This document shows, one piece after another, positions 53,557 through 62,935 of a stretch of 64,000 nt of DNA. Both the position numbers and the translations under genes were made by a program. The stretch lies in contig CAWFFV010000057.1 in assembly GCA_963814985.1 (NCBI GenBank), forward strand, positions 310,001 to 374,000, written 5' to 3'. Each line of letters begins with the position of its first letter. The stretch's first letter is position 1. Source of the DNA: CAWFFV01 sp963814985 (lineage in GTDB: Bacteria; Chloroflexota; Ktedonobacteria; Ktedonobacterales; Ktedonobacteraceae). Under the pieces are notes generated by a model. That model was not told the origin of the DNA and did not search any database. It saw only the letters and a program-made list of their open reading frames with translations.

Positions 53557-56346
53557 ATGGCGAGTATGTCACGATTTTCTTTAAAAACTCGTTTTGCTAT
53601 TATTAGTGGTATTGTGCTTATTGCGGTCGTTGCACAATTAGCCATTGCATATGCGAGACCTGTCCAACCTCATTTTAACCATTTTCTGAGTAGCCACTTT
53701 GATGATGGAGGTTTTGACGATAACCTCAATAATGGACCAGATGCTCTCGCGCAGCAGCAGTATGATGACCGTGCCTATCCTCATACTTCTATTTCCTATG
53801 ACCAGTCTATTGGAGCCTATAGCGCATTCCAGGCCGTTGCTGCAAAACCTATGCTTTCTCCCAATTTAGCAACAAAATCCTGGCAACTTGTTGGTCCTAC
53901 AACTGGGAATGTTCCTCCTTCCAGCACGTATACGGGACGTAGTACCTTTGCCTCTGGTCGCGTGACGGCTATTGCTGTTGCTGACTCCTGCAACCAAAAT
54001 CTTTGTCGTGTCTGGGTCGGTGCAGCTGGTGGTGGTATCTGGACGGCAACAAATGGACTTGCCGAGAAACCTGAGTGGCATGCGTCCTCCAGGGGTCTGG
54101 CTTCAAATGCCATTGGTTCAATCACTATTGACCCAACCGATGCTTCTGGTCGGACGCTCTATGTTGGTACTGGAGAGCCAAACGGATCAAGCAATTCTGA
54201 GGCGGGTGTTGGTTTGTATAAGTCAACAGACTTTGGTGCTACCTGGCATCTGGTCCCAGGAAGCGTTGCCGCAGCCAAGGACCGCTCTATTGCTACTGTA
54301 GCGATTGATCCAAAGAATGCACGGCATATCTATATTGGGACTGCTGTTGCACGTCATGGTTCGTCATCCGTGAATGGTGGTCGCTTTACACCACCACATG
54401 CGCCTGTGGTTGGTCTGTACGAATCTGTTAACGGTGGAGCAACGTTCTCGCTGGTCTTTAGCAAGGAGTCGGATGTTGTCAACCCTGGTTCTGCCAATGG
54501 GGGTGACTTCTTCCGAGGCGGCGTTTCCAAAGCTTTGTTTGATAGCACTGGTCTTCCTGCTAACCAGCCAGCAACTCTGTACTTCTCTGTCTTCGACTAT
54601 GGCGTGTATCGTGCAGTCAATGGTTCGTTTGAACAGGTCTTCGCTTCTGCTGGTGGCGGAAACATTGCGAACAGTACAGGTTCACGTACTGAGTTTGCGC
54701 TTGCTCCTGACAATGGAAAACTCCGTATCTATGTCGTTGATACAGATGGCGTAAGCCCTGCTCAGTTGTATCGCGTCGATGATGCAAATGTTTCTGCTGC
54801 TACGCTGACTGATGGTACGAGTAACCCTGGGTGGATAAGTCTCTCCAACTCGACTCCGGGTACTGCTGGATTTGCCTCATACGACTTTTGTAGTCAGCAG
54901 TGTAGCTATGATATGCCTATAGCGTCGCCTCCTGGACATCCTGACACGGTCTGGATTGGTGGTCAGATGCAGTACAATGAGATTTTTACTGCAAATCCAT
55001 CATCGAATGGTCGTGCCGTTCAACGTTCTGTTGATGCTGGTGTCAGCTTTACGGATATGACCAATGACGCGCAGTCGCCGCCCATGGGGATGCATCCGGA
55101 CCAGCATGCTATTGCATTTGCACCGAACAATCCAGACATTGCGTTTCTTGGCTCAGACGGTGGTCTGGTACGCACTAGTGGGAGTTTTGCAGACACATCG
55201 AGTGACTGTGCGGCCCGTGGTATATCAGGTACTGATTTGACAGACTGCCAGGCGTGGCTAAAAGCTGTTCCGACGCAAATCTTTAGCCTGAATGATGGGC
55301 TGGCGACAATCCAGTTCCAGAGTCTCTCTGTGAATGCACAGGCTCCCAAGACCGATATTATCGGTGGGACACAGGATAATGGTACATGGGCGTATAGCAG
55401 TACCCCACAATCCAACTGGTTCGAGTCTGTTGGTGGTGATGGTGGCCAATCCCTTATTGATACAGGTAATTCAAATGTGCGTATGCACACTTACTTTGGA
55501 CCGAGCATCGACGTAAATTTCAAGGGTACCGATCCTCTGGGCTGGGATTATGTGAGTGATCCGCTTACGGCAAGCAACGAAGCTGCGTCTTTCTATGTGC
55601 CGCTTATTGGTGATCCAAAGGTCAGCGGAACCATGTTTGTCGGTCTTCAGCATGTGTGGCGTACGCAAGATAGCGGTGGAGCACAAGCGTACCTCGACCA
55701 GCACTGCAATGAAATCTCTGGTGACTTTGCAGCGCCCTGTGGTGACTGGGTAGCGTTAGGTGGTCCCGTGCTCACAGATACGACCTATGGTCCAGATAAA
55801 ACTGGCAGTTATATCGTAGCTGTTCAGCGTGCTCCAAGTGACACAAGTACTCTGTGGACGGCAACTCGCCGTGGGCGTCTCTTCATCTCGAAGAATGCTG
55901 ATGGTGCCGCAGCGAGTGTGACGTTTACTCGCATCGATACGTCTGCACAACCCACGCGTTTCATTAGTGGTATCGTGGTTGATCCAAAAAATCCCAATCA
56001 TGCTTTTGTCTCATTCTCTGGTTATGATGCCTACACGCCAACCACGCCAGGCCATGTGTTTGATGTGACGTATAATCCCGCGACTGGCACAGCAACCTGG
56101 AAGAACATCAGCTATGATCTTGGAGATGGGCCGATTACTAGTGTTGCTTATGATGATAAAACGGGAGATCTCTTCGTCTCAAGCGACTTTGGTGTTGCAC
56201 GGCTACATTCAGGTGATCATGAATGGGAAACGGCTGCTCCAGGTCTACCTATGGTTGCAGTGTACAGTCTAACACTCTCCTCTTCGGGTCGTGTACTGTA
56301 TGCGGCTACACATGGCCGTTCAGCCTGGAGACTCGATCTAAGCTAA
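53557..56346 (+). CDS. Secreted beta-propeller protein (BNR/sialidase-like or VPS10-like repeats)
   Basis: The 929-residue protein starts MASMSRFSLKTRFAIISG after a TGGAGG site and has a signal peptide ending near YARPVQP. The rest is beta-rich with repeated Asp-box-like turns: GLYKSTDFGATWHLV, GLYESVNGGATFSLV, VQRSVDAGVSFTDM and VWRTQDSGG. It also has WVGAAGGGIWTATNGL and IAIDP-type strands typical of 7- to 10-bladed propellers in xyloglucanase-like and VPS10-like proteins. No catalytic set can be identified, so enzymatic activity is open. It is exported and may bind glycans or proteins at the cell surface. It stands alone. Confidence 0.82.
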   Translation: MASMSRFSLKTRFAIISGIVLIAVVAQLAIAYARPVQPHFNHFLSSHFDDGGFDDNLNNGPDALAQQQYDDRAYPHTSISYDQSIGAYSAFQAVAAKPMLSPNLATKSWQLVGPTTGNVPPSSTYTGRSTFASGRVTAIAVADSCNQNLCRVWVGAAGGGIWTATNGLAEKPEWHASSRGLASNAIGSITIDPTDASGRTLYVGTGEPNGSSNSEAGVGLYKSTDFGATWHLVPGSVAAAKDRSIATVAIDPKNARHIYIGTAVARHGSSSVNGGRFTPPHAPVVGLYESVNGGATFSLVFSKESDVVNPGSANGGDFFRGGVSKALFDSTGLPANQPATLYFSVFDYGVYRAVNGSFEQVFASAGGGNIANSTGSRTEFALAPDNGKLRIYVVDTDGVSPAQLYRVDDANVSAATLTDGTSNPGWISLSNSTPGTAGFASYDFCSQQCSYDMPIASPPGHPDTVWIGGQMQYNEIFTANPSSNGRAVQRSVDAGVSFTDMTNDAQSPPMGMHPDQHAIAFAPNNPDIAFLGSDGGLVRTSGSFADTSSDCAARGISGTDLTDCQAWLKAVPTQIFSLNDGLATIQFQSLSVNAQAPKTDIIGGTQDNGTWAYSSTPQSNWFESVGGDGGQSLIDTGNSNVRMHTYFGPSIDVNFKGTDPLGWDYVSDPLTASNEAASFYVPLIGDPKVSGTMFVGLQHVWRTQDSGGAQAYLDQHCNEISGDFAAPCGDWVALGGPVLTDTTYGPDKTGSYIVAVQRAPSDTSTLWTATRRGRLFISKNADGAAASVTFTRIDTSAQPTRFISGIVVDPKNPNHAFVSFSGYDAYTPTTPGHVFDVTYNPATGTATWKNISYDLGDGPITSVAYDDKTGDLFVSSDFGVARLHSGDHEWETAAPGLPMVAVYSLTLSSSGRVLYAATHGRSAWRLDLS

Positions 56347-56373
56347 CTGTAAGCCGTTTAATGATGAAATAGC

Positions 56374-56413
56374 AAAGAGAGCAGGAGATCTTCTATGAGT
56401 CTCCTGCTCTTTT
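56374..56413 (+). terminator. Intrinsic terminator after the propeller gene
   Basis: AGAGCAGGAGA (56378-56388) and TCTCCTGCTCT (56400-56410) form an 11-bp stem followed by TTTTC, with an A run on the other side. Confidence 0.82.
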
Positions 56414-56460
56414 CTTGTTGTGACGTAGGTCCCTCGATGCAAAAAATTGACAGCAACCCC

Positions 56461-57885
56461 TTAACTGCGCAAGTTGAGCACTGTACGAACAATTCTGCGG
56501 TTACTGGCGGCGGCAGTTCCTTCCAGATATGCCTCAAAGGCTGCCTGTTGGATACCTGTCGTCATTGTGGGGTAGGCGTGAATAGTATTGAAAATATCAT
56601 TGAGTGTCAAATTGTGCTGCATAGCCAGGGACATCTCACCCAATAGTTCGCCTGCGTGTGCACCAACCATATGTGCACCCACAATTTCATCCTTCTTTCC
56701 AGCGAGTACTAATTTAATAAAACCGGCAGTCTCATTCTCAGCCTGTGCGCGGTCGATATCGGCCCAGGGAAAAGTAACCACACGTACCTGCTTATACTGT
56801 TTCTCTGCCTCAGCGGGAGTGAGTCCGACGCGTGCTGCCTCCGGGTCGGTAAAAGTACACCATGGGACGACGCGGTAATCTATCTTCTTCTTCCCCACAG
56901 GCAGTAGCGCGTTACGTACTGCTATGCCAGCCTGGTATGCGGCAACATGCGTAAAAAAGTAGCCACCGATGACATCACCGATAGCGAGTATATTCGGGGT
57001 TGTGGTCTGAAGGTAGTCGTCAACCTTAATCCCCTTGTGACTATGTTGAACGCCAGCAGCTCTCAGGTTCAAACCCTCAGTATTTGGTTGACGGCCCAGT
57101 GCCAGCAGAATATTATCAGCCTCAAAAGTCAAGAGCTTATTCCCTTGCCTGGCAGTGACCACTTTCTTCTTCCCATTACGGCTGACTTTAACAGGCTGTG
57201 CATTAGTAACGATGCGAATACCTTCCGATGCTAATACTTTGGCAATTGTGGCTGAGACCTCTGGATCTTCTTTAGGCAAGATCCGGTCTGGTTCCTGAAC
57301 AATAGTTACTTGTGTACCCAGTCGCTCGAATGCCTGACCCAGTTCTATGCCAACCGGACCACCACCAAGAATCACCAGTGATGCTGGTAGGATTGTCAAG
57401 TGAAAGACATCCTCGTTTGTCAGGTAACCTGCTGCCTGTAGCCCTTCTATCTTTGGTGTGGTGGGCTGCGAACCAGTAGCGATTAAGGTATTGCGGCAGG
57501 TAATTTCCTCGCCATTGAGTAATAATTCGGTTGGAGACTTAAATGACACCTTGCCAAATTTGATCGTAACCCCGTCTACATAAGTTTTTTCAGCTTCGCT
57601 TACGCGCCCAATGACCCCTTGTATATAGGCTGTAACTTTTTTCATATCAATGCCCTGGTTGGCTGATGTGAGTCCAAGGCTCATAGCTTCTTTTGTCTGT
57701 TGTACGACGCGGGCTACATGGATCAAGCTTTTACTGGGCACACAGCCGTAATTTAAGCAATCTCCTCCCAGGCGTTCCTTATCGATGAGTAAAACATTTG
57801 CTCCTAGTACTGTTGCAACTCGTGCTGCGGTTAGTCCTCCTGAGCCACCACCAATAATGGTTAGGTCGTACGGTGCTTGTGTCAT
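56461..57885 (-). CDS. Pyridine nucleotide-disulfide oxidoreductase (dihydrolipoamide/mercuric reductase superfamily)
   Basis: The 474-residue protein has the FAD site DLTIIGGGSGGLTAARVA, the redox disulfide GGDCLNYGCVPSKSL (CxxxxC), the NAD(P) site LVILGGGPVGIELGQAF, the second FAD site PNILAIGDVIGG and the dimer interface VPWCTFTDPEAARVG. In the C-terminal HxHPT active-site motif the sequence reads HAYPT, so the second His is Tyr, as in several non-lipoamide members. It is therefore called at superfamily level. It could still serve as E3 for the E1 genes at 34-36 kb, but nothing in the context shows this. Confidence 0.87.
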   Translation of the reverse strand: MTQAPYDLTIIGGGSGGLTAARVATVLGANVLLIDKERLGGDCLNYGCVPSKSLIHVARVVQQTKEAMSLGLTSANQGIDMKKVTAYIQGVIGRVSEAEKTYVDGVTIKFGKVSFKSPTELLLNGEEITCRNTLIATGSQPTTPKIEGLQAAGYLTNEDVFHLTILPASLVILGGGPVGIELGQAFERLGTQVTIVQEPDRILPKEDPEVSATIAKVLASEGIRIVTNAQPVKVSRNGKKKVVTARQGNKLLTFEADNILLALGRQPNTEGLNLRAAGVQHSHKGIKVDDYLQTTTPNILAIGDVIGGYFFTHVAAYQAGIAVRNALLPVGKKKIDYRVVPWCTFTDPEAARVGLTPAEAEKQYKQVRVVTFPWADIDRAQAENETAGFIKLVLAGKKDEIVGAHMVGAHAGELLGEMSLAMQHNLTLNDIFNTIHAYPTMTTGIQQAAFEAYLEGTAAASNRRIVRTVLNLRS

Positions 57886-58040
57886 TCTGTCCTCCTGGAA
57901 TATTCTTTCACATCATATAGCACTTGACTAGCCCGATATGCAATTTTCTCCAGAAGGAGGCCAGGGGCAGTTGCCCCTGACAGGGGTCAAGAGTATCTGA
58001 TTGATGTGTCGCAGCAGGTCCCTGTGTGGGCTAACCTGGA

Positions 58041-59843
58041 CTAGCTCACACCTAGCAGTTGTTCTATTTGTGACAGGTGTGACTCAAAGAGTTGCAGAGC
58101 CTGGCGTATTGGTTCTGGAGAGGCCATGTCCACTCCCGCCTTTTTCAGTAACTCGATGCTATAATCAGAAGAGCCGGAACTGAGGAATTTTAAGTAGCGA
58201 TCAACGGCTGGCTGTCCCTCATGTAAGATCTGCTGAACCAGGGAGGAGGCAGCCGATATCCCTGTAGCGTACTGGTAGACATAAAAATTATAGTAGAAAT
58301 GAGGGATGCGTGCCCACTCAATGCCAATCAAGTCATCGATGATTGTTTCTGCCCCATAGTACTGCCCGTTGAGTGCTGTATACATTGCCGTCAGCTTGTC
58401 AGCGGTAAGTGATTCCCCCTGCTCTGCTTGGTGATGTATTTGTTGCTCAAACTCTGCAAACATGGTCTGTCGGAAGAGAGTCCCTCTGACATCTTCCAGG
58501 GAATGATTGAGTATGGCAATGCGTGTAGCGGGATCTGCTGTATTTTTCAGCAGGTACTCAGTAAGCAAACCTTCGTTCAGCGTTGAGGCAACTTCGGCGA
58601 CAAAGATGGTGTAGTCACCATATTGGTATGGTTGGTTTGTGCGGGTATAGAACGAATGCATCGAATGGCCCAGCTCGTGAGCCAGAGTATACATACTATC
58701 CCGCTTATTCTGGAAGTTCAGCAGAATAAATGGATGTGTCCCATAGGCGCCGCCGCTATAGGCACCGCCCCGTTTGCCAGTGGTCTCGTAGACATCAATC
58801 CAGCGCTGTGAAAAACCGCGTCGGAGATTGCTGATGTAGTTTTCTCCAAGAGGAGCCAGGGCGGCCACGACCGTATCACAGGCTTGCTGGTAAGTAATCT
58901 CATCACCTGTCTCTTCGATGATAGGCACATACAGATCATACATGTGCAGCTCATCGAGTTTAAGCATCTGTTTCCGGAGTTTCATGTAACGGTTGAGGAG
59001 ATGGAGGTGTTCATGCACTGTTTCAATCAGGTTCTCGTAGACGCTGACAGGAATATTGTAACGGGCCAGAGCTCGCTCGCGGCAGGAATCATAATTGCGT
59101 TGCCTGGTATAGAACGTTGCTGTCTTTACCTGTGCCGATAGTGTTGCTGCGATAGTATTGCGTTGCTTGAGAAATGTCTTCTGTAATCCCTCGAAGGCCT
59201 CCTGGCGCACGCGGCGGTTTTTGCTACGGATAAAGGTCAAATAATTCCCTTTGGTTAGCTCAACCTCTTCACCTTCCTCGTTTTTAAGAGTAGGCAATGT
59301 GAGGTCTGCATTATCAATCATGGTGAAGATTGATTCGGGAGTTTCGCTGATTTCGCCTGTTGCAGCGAGTACAGCTTCGACTTCGGCTGAGCGAATATGA
59401 GGGCGTTTACGGTTGAGGTCATGCAACTGCTGCTCATAGATTGCCAGTTCAGGTGTCTCGTGTAAAAATTGGTCAAGTTTTTCTGGTGGCAGGGCTAAGA
59501 TTTCAGGTTCGATGTATGATACTGCCGTAGAGACGTGAACATAGAGTTGCATGGCCCGGTCGGCCATGCCCAGGTACAACCCGTTGGTTGTATCTTCGTC
59601 TTTGTGCATAGATGCATACACATAGAGATGTTCCAGTGTCTCGGAGATTGCATCACGCTTCTGCAAAATGTCGAGCAACGCCTGTCCACTTTGAGCTAAT
59701 GTTCCCTGGAGAGTTGCCAGTTCTGGTAAGCGACGTTGAAGAGCCTGGAATGTAAGCTCCCAATCCTCATTGCTGGAGAAGATACTTGTGAGGTCCCATG
59801 TGTACTCGGTGGGAATATCTTCTCGCCTCTTAAATGTCTGCAA
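58041..59843 (-). CDS. pepF: Oligoendopeptidase F (M3B metallopeptidase)
   Basis: The 600-residue protein matches PepF in length and order. It starts RREDIPTEYTWDLTSIF, carries the all-alpha N-terminal domain, and has the zinc motif LAHELGHSMHSFYT (HExxH) with the third ligand in FVAEVASTLNEGLL. KRGGAYSGGAYGTHPFILLN lies at the substrate cleft. It degrades short peptides in the cytosol. The frame is intact. Possible functional link with the tricorn protease as part of peptide turnover. Confidence 0.94.
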   Translation of the reverse strand: MQTFKRREDIPTEYTWDLTSIFSSNEDWELTFQALQRRLPELATLQGTLAQSGQALLDILQKRDAISETLEHLYVYASMHKDEDTTNGLYLGMADRAMQLYVHVSTAVSYIEPEILALPPEKLDQFLHETPELAIYEQQLHDLNRKRPHIRSAEVEAVLAATGEISETPESIFTMIDNADLTLPTLKNEEGEEVELTKGNYLTFIRSKNRRVRQEAFEGLQKTFLKQRNTIAATLSAQVKTATFYTRQRNYDSCRERALARYNIPVSVYENLIETVHEHLHLLNRYMKLRKQMLKLDELHMYDLYVPIIEETGDEITYQQACDTVVAALAPLGENYISNLRRGFSQRWIDVYETTGKRGGAYSGGAYGTHPFILLNFQNKRDSMYTLAHELGHSMHSFYTRTNQPYQYGDYTIFVAEVASTLNEGLLTEYLLKNTADPATRIAILNHSLEDVRGTLFRQTMFAEFEQQIHHQAEQGESLTADKLTAMYTALNGQYYGAETIIDDLIGIEWARIPHFYYNFYVYQYATGISAASSLVQQILHEGQPAVDRYLKFLSSGSSDYSIELLKKAGVDMASPEPIRQALQLFESHLSQIEQLLGVS

Positions 59844-60028
59844 TGTTAGTACTGCCTTTCGCTTTGATAATAGAAATAAATGAGTTTGTCAGTGGTACTC
59901 ATATCATACCACATATCACAATATAATTGAATTCGTGAATTGTTCGCCGCCACCTTTTTTGAATAACATCCTTTGGAACTTCCTGAAGTGGGGGAGTGTC
60001 AATCTTTCCAGCTTTTGTTTAAGTTGAC

Positions 60029-60062
60029 CAGTGGTCTCTTGCCTGAAGACAAGAGACCACTG
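60029..60062. repeat. 13-bp hairpin between pepF and a glycosyltransferase gene
   Basis: CAGTGGTCTCTTG (60029-60041) and CAAGAGACCACTG (60050-60062) pair perfectly with an 8-base loop. No T run is present on either side, so it may be a weak terminator of the upstream minus-strand gene or a processing site. Confidence 0.6.
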
Positions 60063-60098
60063 AGATAAACTGAAAGAGTGGAGAAGTTTGAAGACGCA

Positions 60099-61049
60099 TT
60101 AACCTTCTTCGAGAAGCAGGTCGTCCCGGTCTCCCCATTTATCCAGGAAACGGTAGAAATTGCGCTTGTGTAAGCGCATACGTTCGGCATCAGACATCGT
60201 GGTATCTTTTGACTCTCGGTGATAGGTAGCAGGTAAATCAGGTGTCACCTGAACCTGTGCTCCCTGGTCGCGCATGGCAAAATTGAAATCCACATCCATA
60301 TACTGTGAATCGCGATAGCGCTCATCGAATAAGCCAGCTTTCTTGAGCAATTTTCGCCTGAATGCCATACACAGTCCGTTGATGGCCTCAACTTCTAACT
60401 GCTGACTATCCTCAAAGTGGCGCAGGTCCTCGGTATGGAGACCGTGCAGACCTGTGATTCCCACGTTGCTATTGGTCAGTGTTTGCGCAAGCGGCGTAAA
60501 GATATCTCCAACCAGCTCTATGCTGGTATCAATGAGGAGAATATAGCGCCCACGACTCTGCTTCAGGCCAATATTACGGGCTTCCGCTGTTCCCATCATC
60601 CGTGATGCACGTAGAAGGTGTAGGCGCGGCTCCTGATACTTGAGAGCCTGTGCCCAGAGATCGAGACCATCCTGTGAGGCATTGTCAACCAGGATAATCT
60701 CGATGGTGGTGTTTCCTGCGAAGCGTAACACGCTTTCCACACAACGACGTGTCTGATCAATGCTGTTTTGGGCCAATATATTCACTGAGAATGTACAGTT
60801 ATCAACTTCATCAAGCAGTGATGGTAACTGACGGGCTGTACGATACGTATTTCCATCAATTTCAATACTTGGTAGAATAACCAGGTGTGCTCCATGAGGG
60901 TTATCTTTGACGACGTAGCCAGCCTCCTCTAATCGTCGCTTGAGTACATCGGCACGGTCATACTGACCACGGCGGCGTAGGAGATCGCGTTCATGAGAAA
61001 GTGCCAAAATTTCTGCTGGGATACTATGACGATATGGGCGGATAGTCAT
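60099..61049 (-). CDS. Family 2 glycosyltransferase with a cysteinyl-tRNA-synthetase-like N-terminal segment
   Basis: Residues about 85-290 form a GT-A domain: SVNILAQNSIDQTRRCVESV, IEIILVDNASQDG, MGTAEARNIGLKQSRGRYIL (LIDTS in place of DxD), GLCMAFRRKLLKKAGLFDER and YMDVDFNFAMRDQG. Residues about 12-55 read LALSHERDLLRRRGQYDRAD, then VLKRRLEEAGYVVKDNPHGA. This closely follows the last helices of cysteinyl-tRNA synthetases (ERN.ARK.KD...AD.IRD.L...GI.L.DTP.G). Such a fusion is unusual. The ATG at 61049 begins MTIRPYRHSIPAEILA. It follows the gamma-glutamyltransferase gene on the same strand. Confidence 0.83.
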   Translation of the reverse strand: MTIRPYRHSIPAEILALSHERDLLRRRGQYDRADVLKRRLEEAGYVVKDNPHGAHLVILPSIEIDGNTYRTARQLPSLLDEVDNCTFSVNILAQNSIDQTRRCVESVLRFAGNTTIEIILVDNASQDGLDLWAQALKYQEPRLHLLRASRMMGTAEARNIGLKQSRGRYILLIDTSIELVGDIFTPLAQTLTNSNVGITGLHGLHTEDLRHFEDSQQLEVEAINGLCMAFRRKLLKKAGLFDERYRDSQYMDVDFNFAMRDQGAQVQVTPDLPATYHRESKDTTMSDAERMRLHKRNFYRFLDKWGDRDDLLLEEG

Positions 61050-61098
61050 ACTCTTTATCCTTCCTTGCTACGTTGTAACTCTATCCACAAAATTGCTG

Positions 61099-62763
61099 CT
61101 ACCAACCCAACGCAAGCCCATCGCAGCGTGGGTCGGCGGCCCCTTCAAAAATATGAGTATCAGGATTGATGAAAATTGCTTGTGCATGACCCATACCATC
61201 CTCCCAGGGCCCGTGTACATAGGTGCGATGACCGAGAAGATCAAGAGCCAGGGGAACCCCACTCAGGAAGCGTTGTTCCAGGAGAACAGTTTCAGCTATA
61301 TGTTGTTCCAGATATTCATCAACACCGCTTTGTCCACCAAGTTCTTGTTCTTTTCCCCCTGGTGCTATTTGGAAGCGTCCGCTCCGCCAACGAGGGGCAG
61401 AGATGGCCTGTTGTACATTCAGTCCAAAATCTATCAATGCGGAGAGCAACTGTACATGAATTTGTGGCTGTGCATCTCCACCCATTGATCCTAATGCTAT
61501 AGAAGGTTTGCCATTATGCAAAACCATTGCAGGAGTGAGTGTATGCATGGTACGTTTGCCTGGTTGTAAATAGTTAACATGTCGTGGGTCAAGCGAGAAG
61601 TACGAACCACGGTTATGGAGGAGTACTCCAGTATCACCGCCGACGATACCACTGCCAAAACCATGGTAGAGACTTTGGATCAGTGAGACAACGTTACCGT
61701 TGCTGTCAGCCGTACATAGGTACATGGTATCACCTTCTTGTTCAGGACCAGGCCCAACATGGCGCGCAGCTCTCTTGAGGTTGATACGCGCACGTTGCTG
61801 TTCGGCATAGATTTTGCTATTCAGGCGCTCCACTGGTACATCGACAAAAGCTGGATCGGAGACATAACGGTCCCGATCCGCAAAGGCCAGTTTTTTCGCT
61901 TCAAGGAAAATATGGAGGTACTCGGCTGTTTGGTAACCAAGTGACTTGAGATCGTATCCTTCAATGATATTGAGCATCTCTAAGACTGCTATACCCTGTG
62001 AGTTTGGTGGAAACTCGTAGACATCATACCCACGGTAGTTTGTAGAGATAGGCGTAACCCAATCCGAGCGGTGCTGTTGCATATCTTCCATACTAAGGAC
62101 ACCACCGCACTGTTGTACATACTGTGTGATCATGTGTCCCAGTGGACCCTGGTAGAATGCGCCACGTCCCTCTTGCGCAAGCAGCTTGTAAGTACGGGCC
62201 AGATCTGGTTGACGCAGAAGATCCCCTGTACGTGGAGGTTTCCCTCCTGCCAAAAACACCTCAGCGCTTTTACTCCAGGGACCCAGGACATCCTTTGCAG
62301 CGAGATCAAGCCACCCCTTTAGTTTGGGACTGACGGGCATACCCTCTTCAGCTAAGGCGATTGCTGGAGCAAAAATTGTCTCGGCTGGAAGTGTGCCAAA
62401 ACGCTCCAGAGCCGTAAACCAGCCATCAACTGCCCCTGGCACGTTAATAGAGAGAGGTCCACGCAGCGGAATCTGTCGTATTCCTTGTGCTGCCAGGAAC
62501 TCTGGTGTCAGGCCGCGTGGTGCGCGACCACTGCCATTTAAAGCATAGAGTTGCTGGGTTTTTGCCTCCCAGATGAGCATGAACACATCCCCACCAGCAG
62601 AACATGTGGATGGGTAAACCACTGTCATAGCTGTATTAGCTGCAATCGCTGCATCAATTGCGTTGCCCCCCTGGGTAAGTATGTGAAGTCCCGCTTGAGT
62701 GGCAAGGTAGTGAGCAGTGGCGACCATACCTCTTGTGCCAAGTACTGGTTGTTCGGAGAGCAT
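61099..62763 (-). CDS. ggt: Gamma-glutamyltransferase family protein
   Basis: The 554-residue protein shows MVATAHYLATQAGLHILTQG, GGNAIDAAIAANTAMTVVYP, CSAGGDVFMLIWE and NVPGAVDGW, then the autoprocessing site EGDTMYLCTADSNGNVVS, where the Thr after Asp is the expected nucleophile, and GSMGGDAQPQIH. Family members hydrolyse or transfer the gamma-glutamyl group of glutathione and relatives. No signal peptide is seen, unlike periplasmic GGTs, so a cytoplasmic or acylase-type role is possible. Confidence 0.9.
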   Translation of the reverse strand: MLSEQPVLGTRGMVATAHYLATQAGLHILTQGGNAIDAAIAANTAMTVVYPSTCSAGGDVFMLIWEAKTQQLYALNGSGRAPRGLTPEFLAAQGIRQIPLRGPLSINVPGAVDGWFTALERFGTLPAETIFAPAIALAEEGMPVSPKLKGWLDLAAKDVLGPWSKSAEVFLAGGKPPRTGDLLRQPDLARTYKLLAQEGRGAFYQGPLGHMITQYVQQCGGVLSMEDMQQHRSDWVTPISTNYRGYDVYEFPPNSQGIAVLEMLNIIEGYDLKSLGYQTAEYLHIFLEAKKLAFADRDRYVSDPAFVDVPVERLNSKIYAEQQRARINLKRAARHVGPGPEQEGDTMYLCTADSNGNVVSLIQSLYHGFGSGIVGGDTGVLLHNRGSYFSLDPRHVNYLQPGKRTMHTLTPAMVLHNGKPSIALGSMGGDAQPQIHVQLLSALIDFGLNVQQAISAPRWRSGRFQIAPGGKEQELGGQSGVDEYLEQHIAETVLLEQRFLSGVPLALDLLGHRTYVHGPWEDGMGHAQAIFINPDTHIFEGAADPRCDGLALGW

Positions 62764-62860
62764 CGCAGGAGACTTCCTTTCTGACTAGGGACAGATGGTT
62801 TGTTCGTATTATTATATCATACAGATCTTTTTGATCGGGTGGAACTGCCTGCTCTAATTT

Positions 62861-62905
62861 GTTTTGTTGCCGATAGGCAGGGGTTCCGGCCATCGGCAAC
62901 AAAAC
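62861..62905. repeat. 14-bp hairpin downstream of the guanylyltransferase gene
   Basis: GTTTTGTTGCCGAT (62861-62874) pairs perfectly with ATCGGCAACAAAAC (62892-62905) around a 17-base loop. It lies between two minus-strand genes and may end transcription of the upstream one, though no T run follows. Its sequence is unrelated to the palindromes at 30.7 and 52.9 kb. Confidence 0.6.
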
Positions 62906-62935
62906 AGCTTGCGAAGCGCCTCCGGCACTGAGAAA

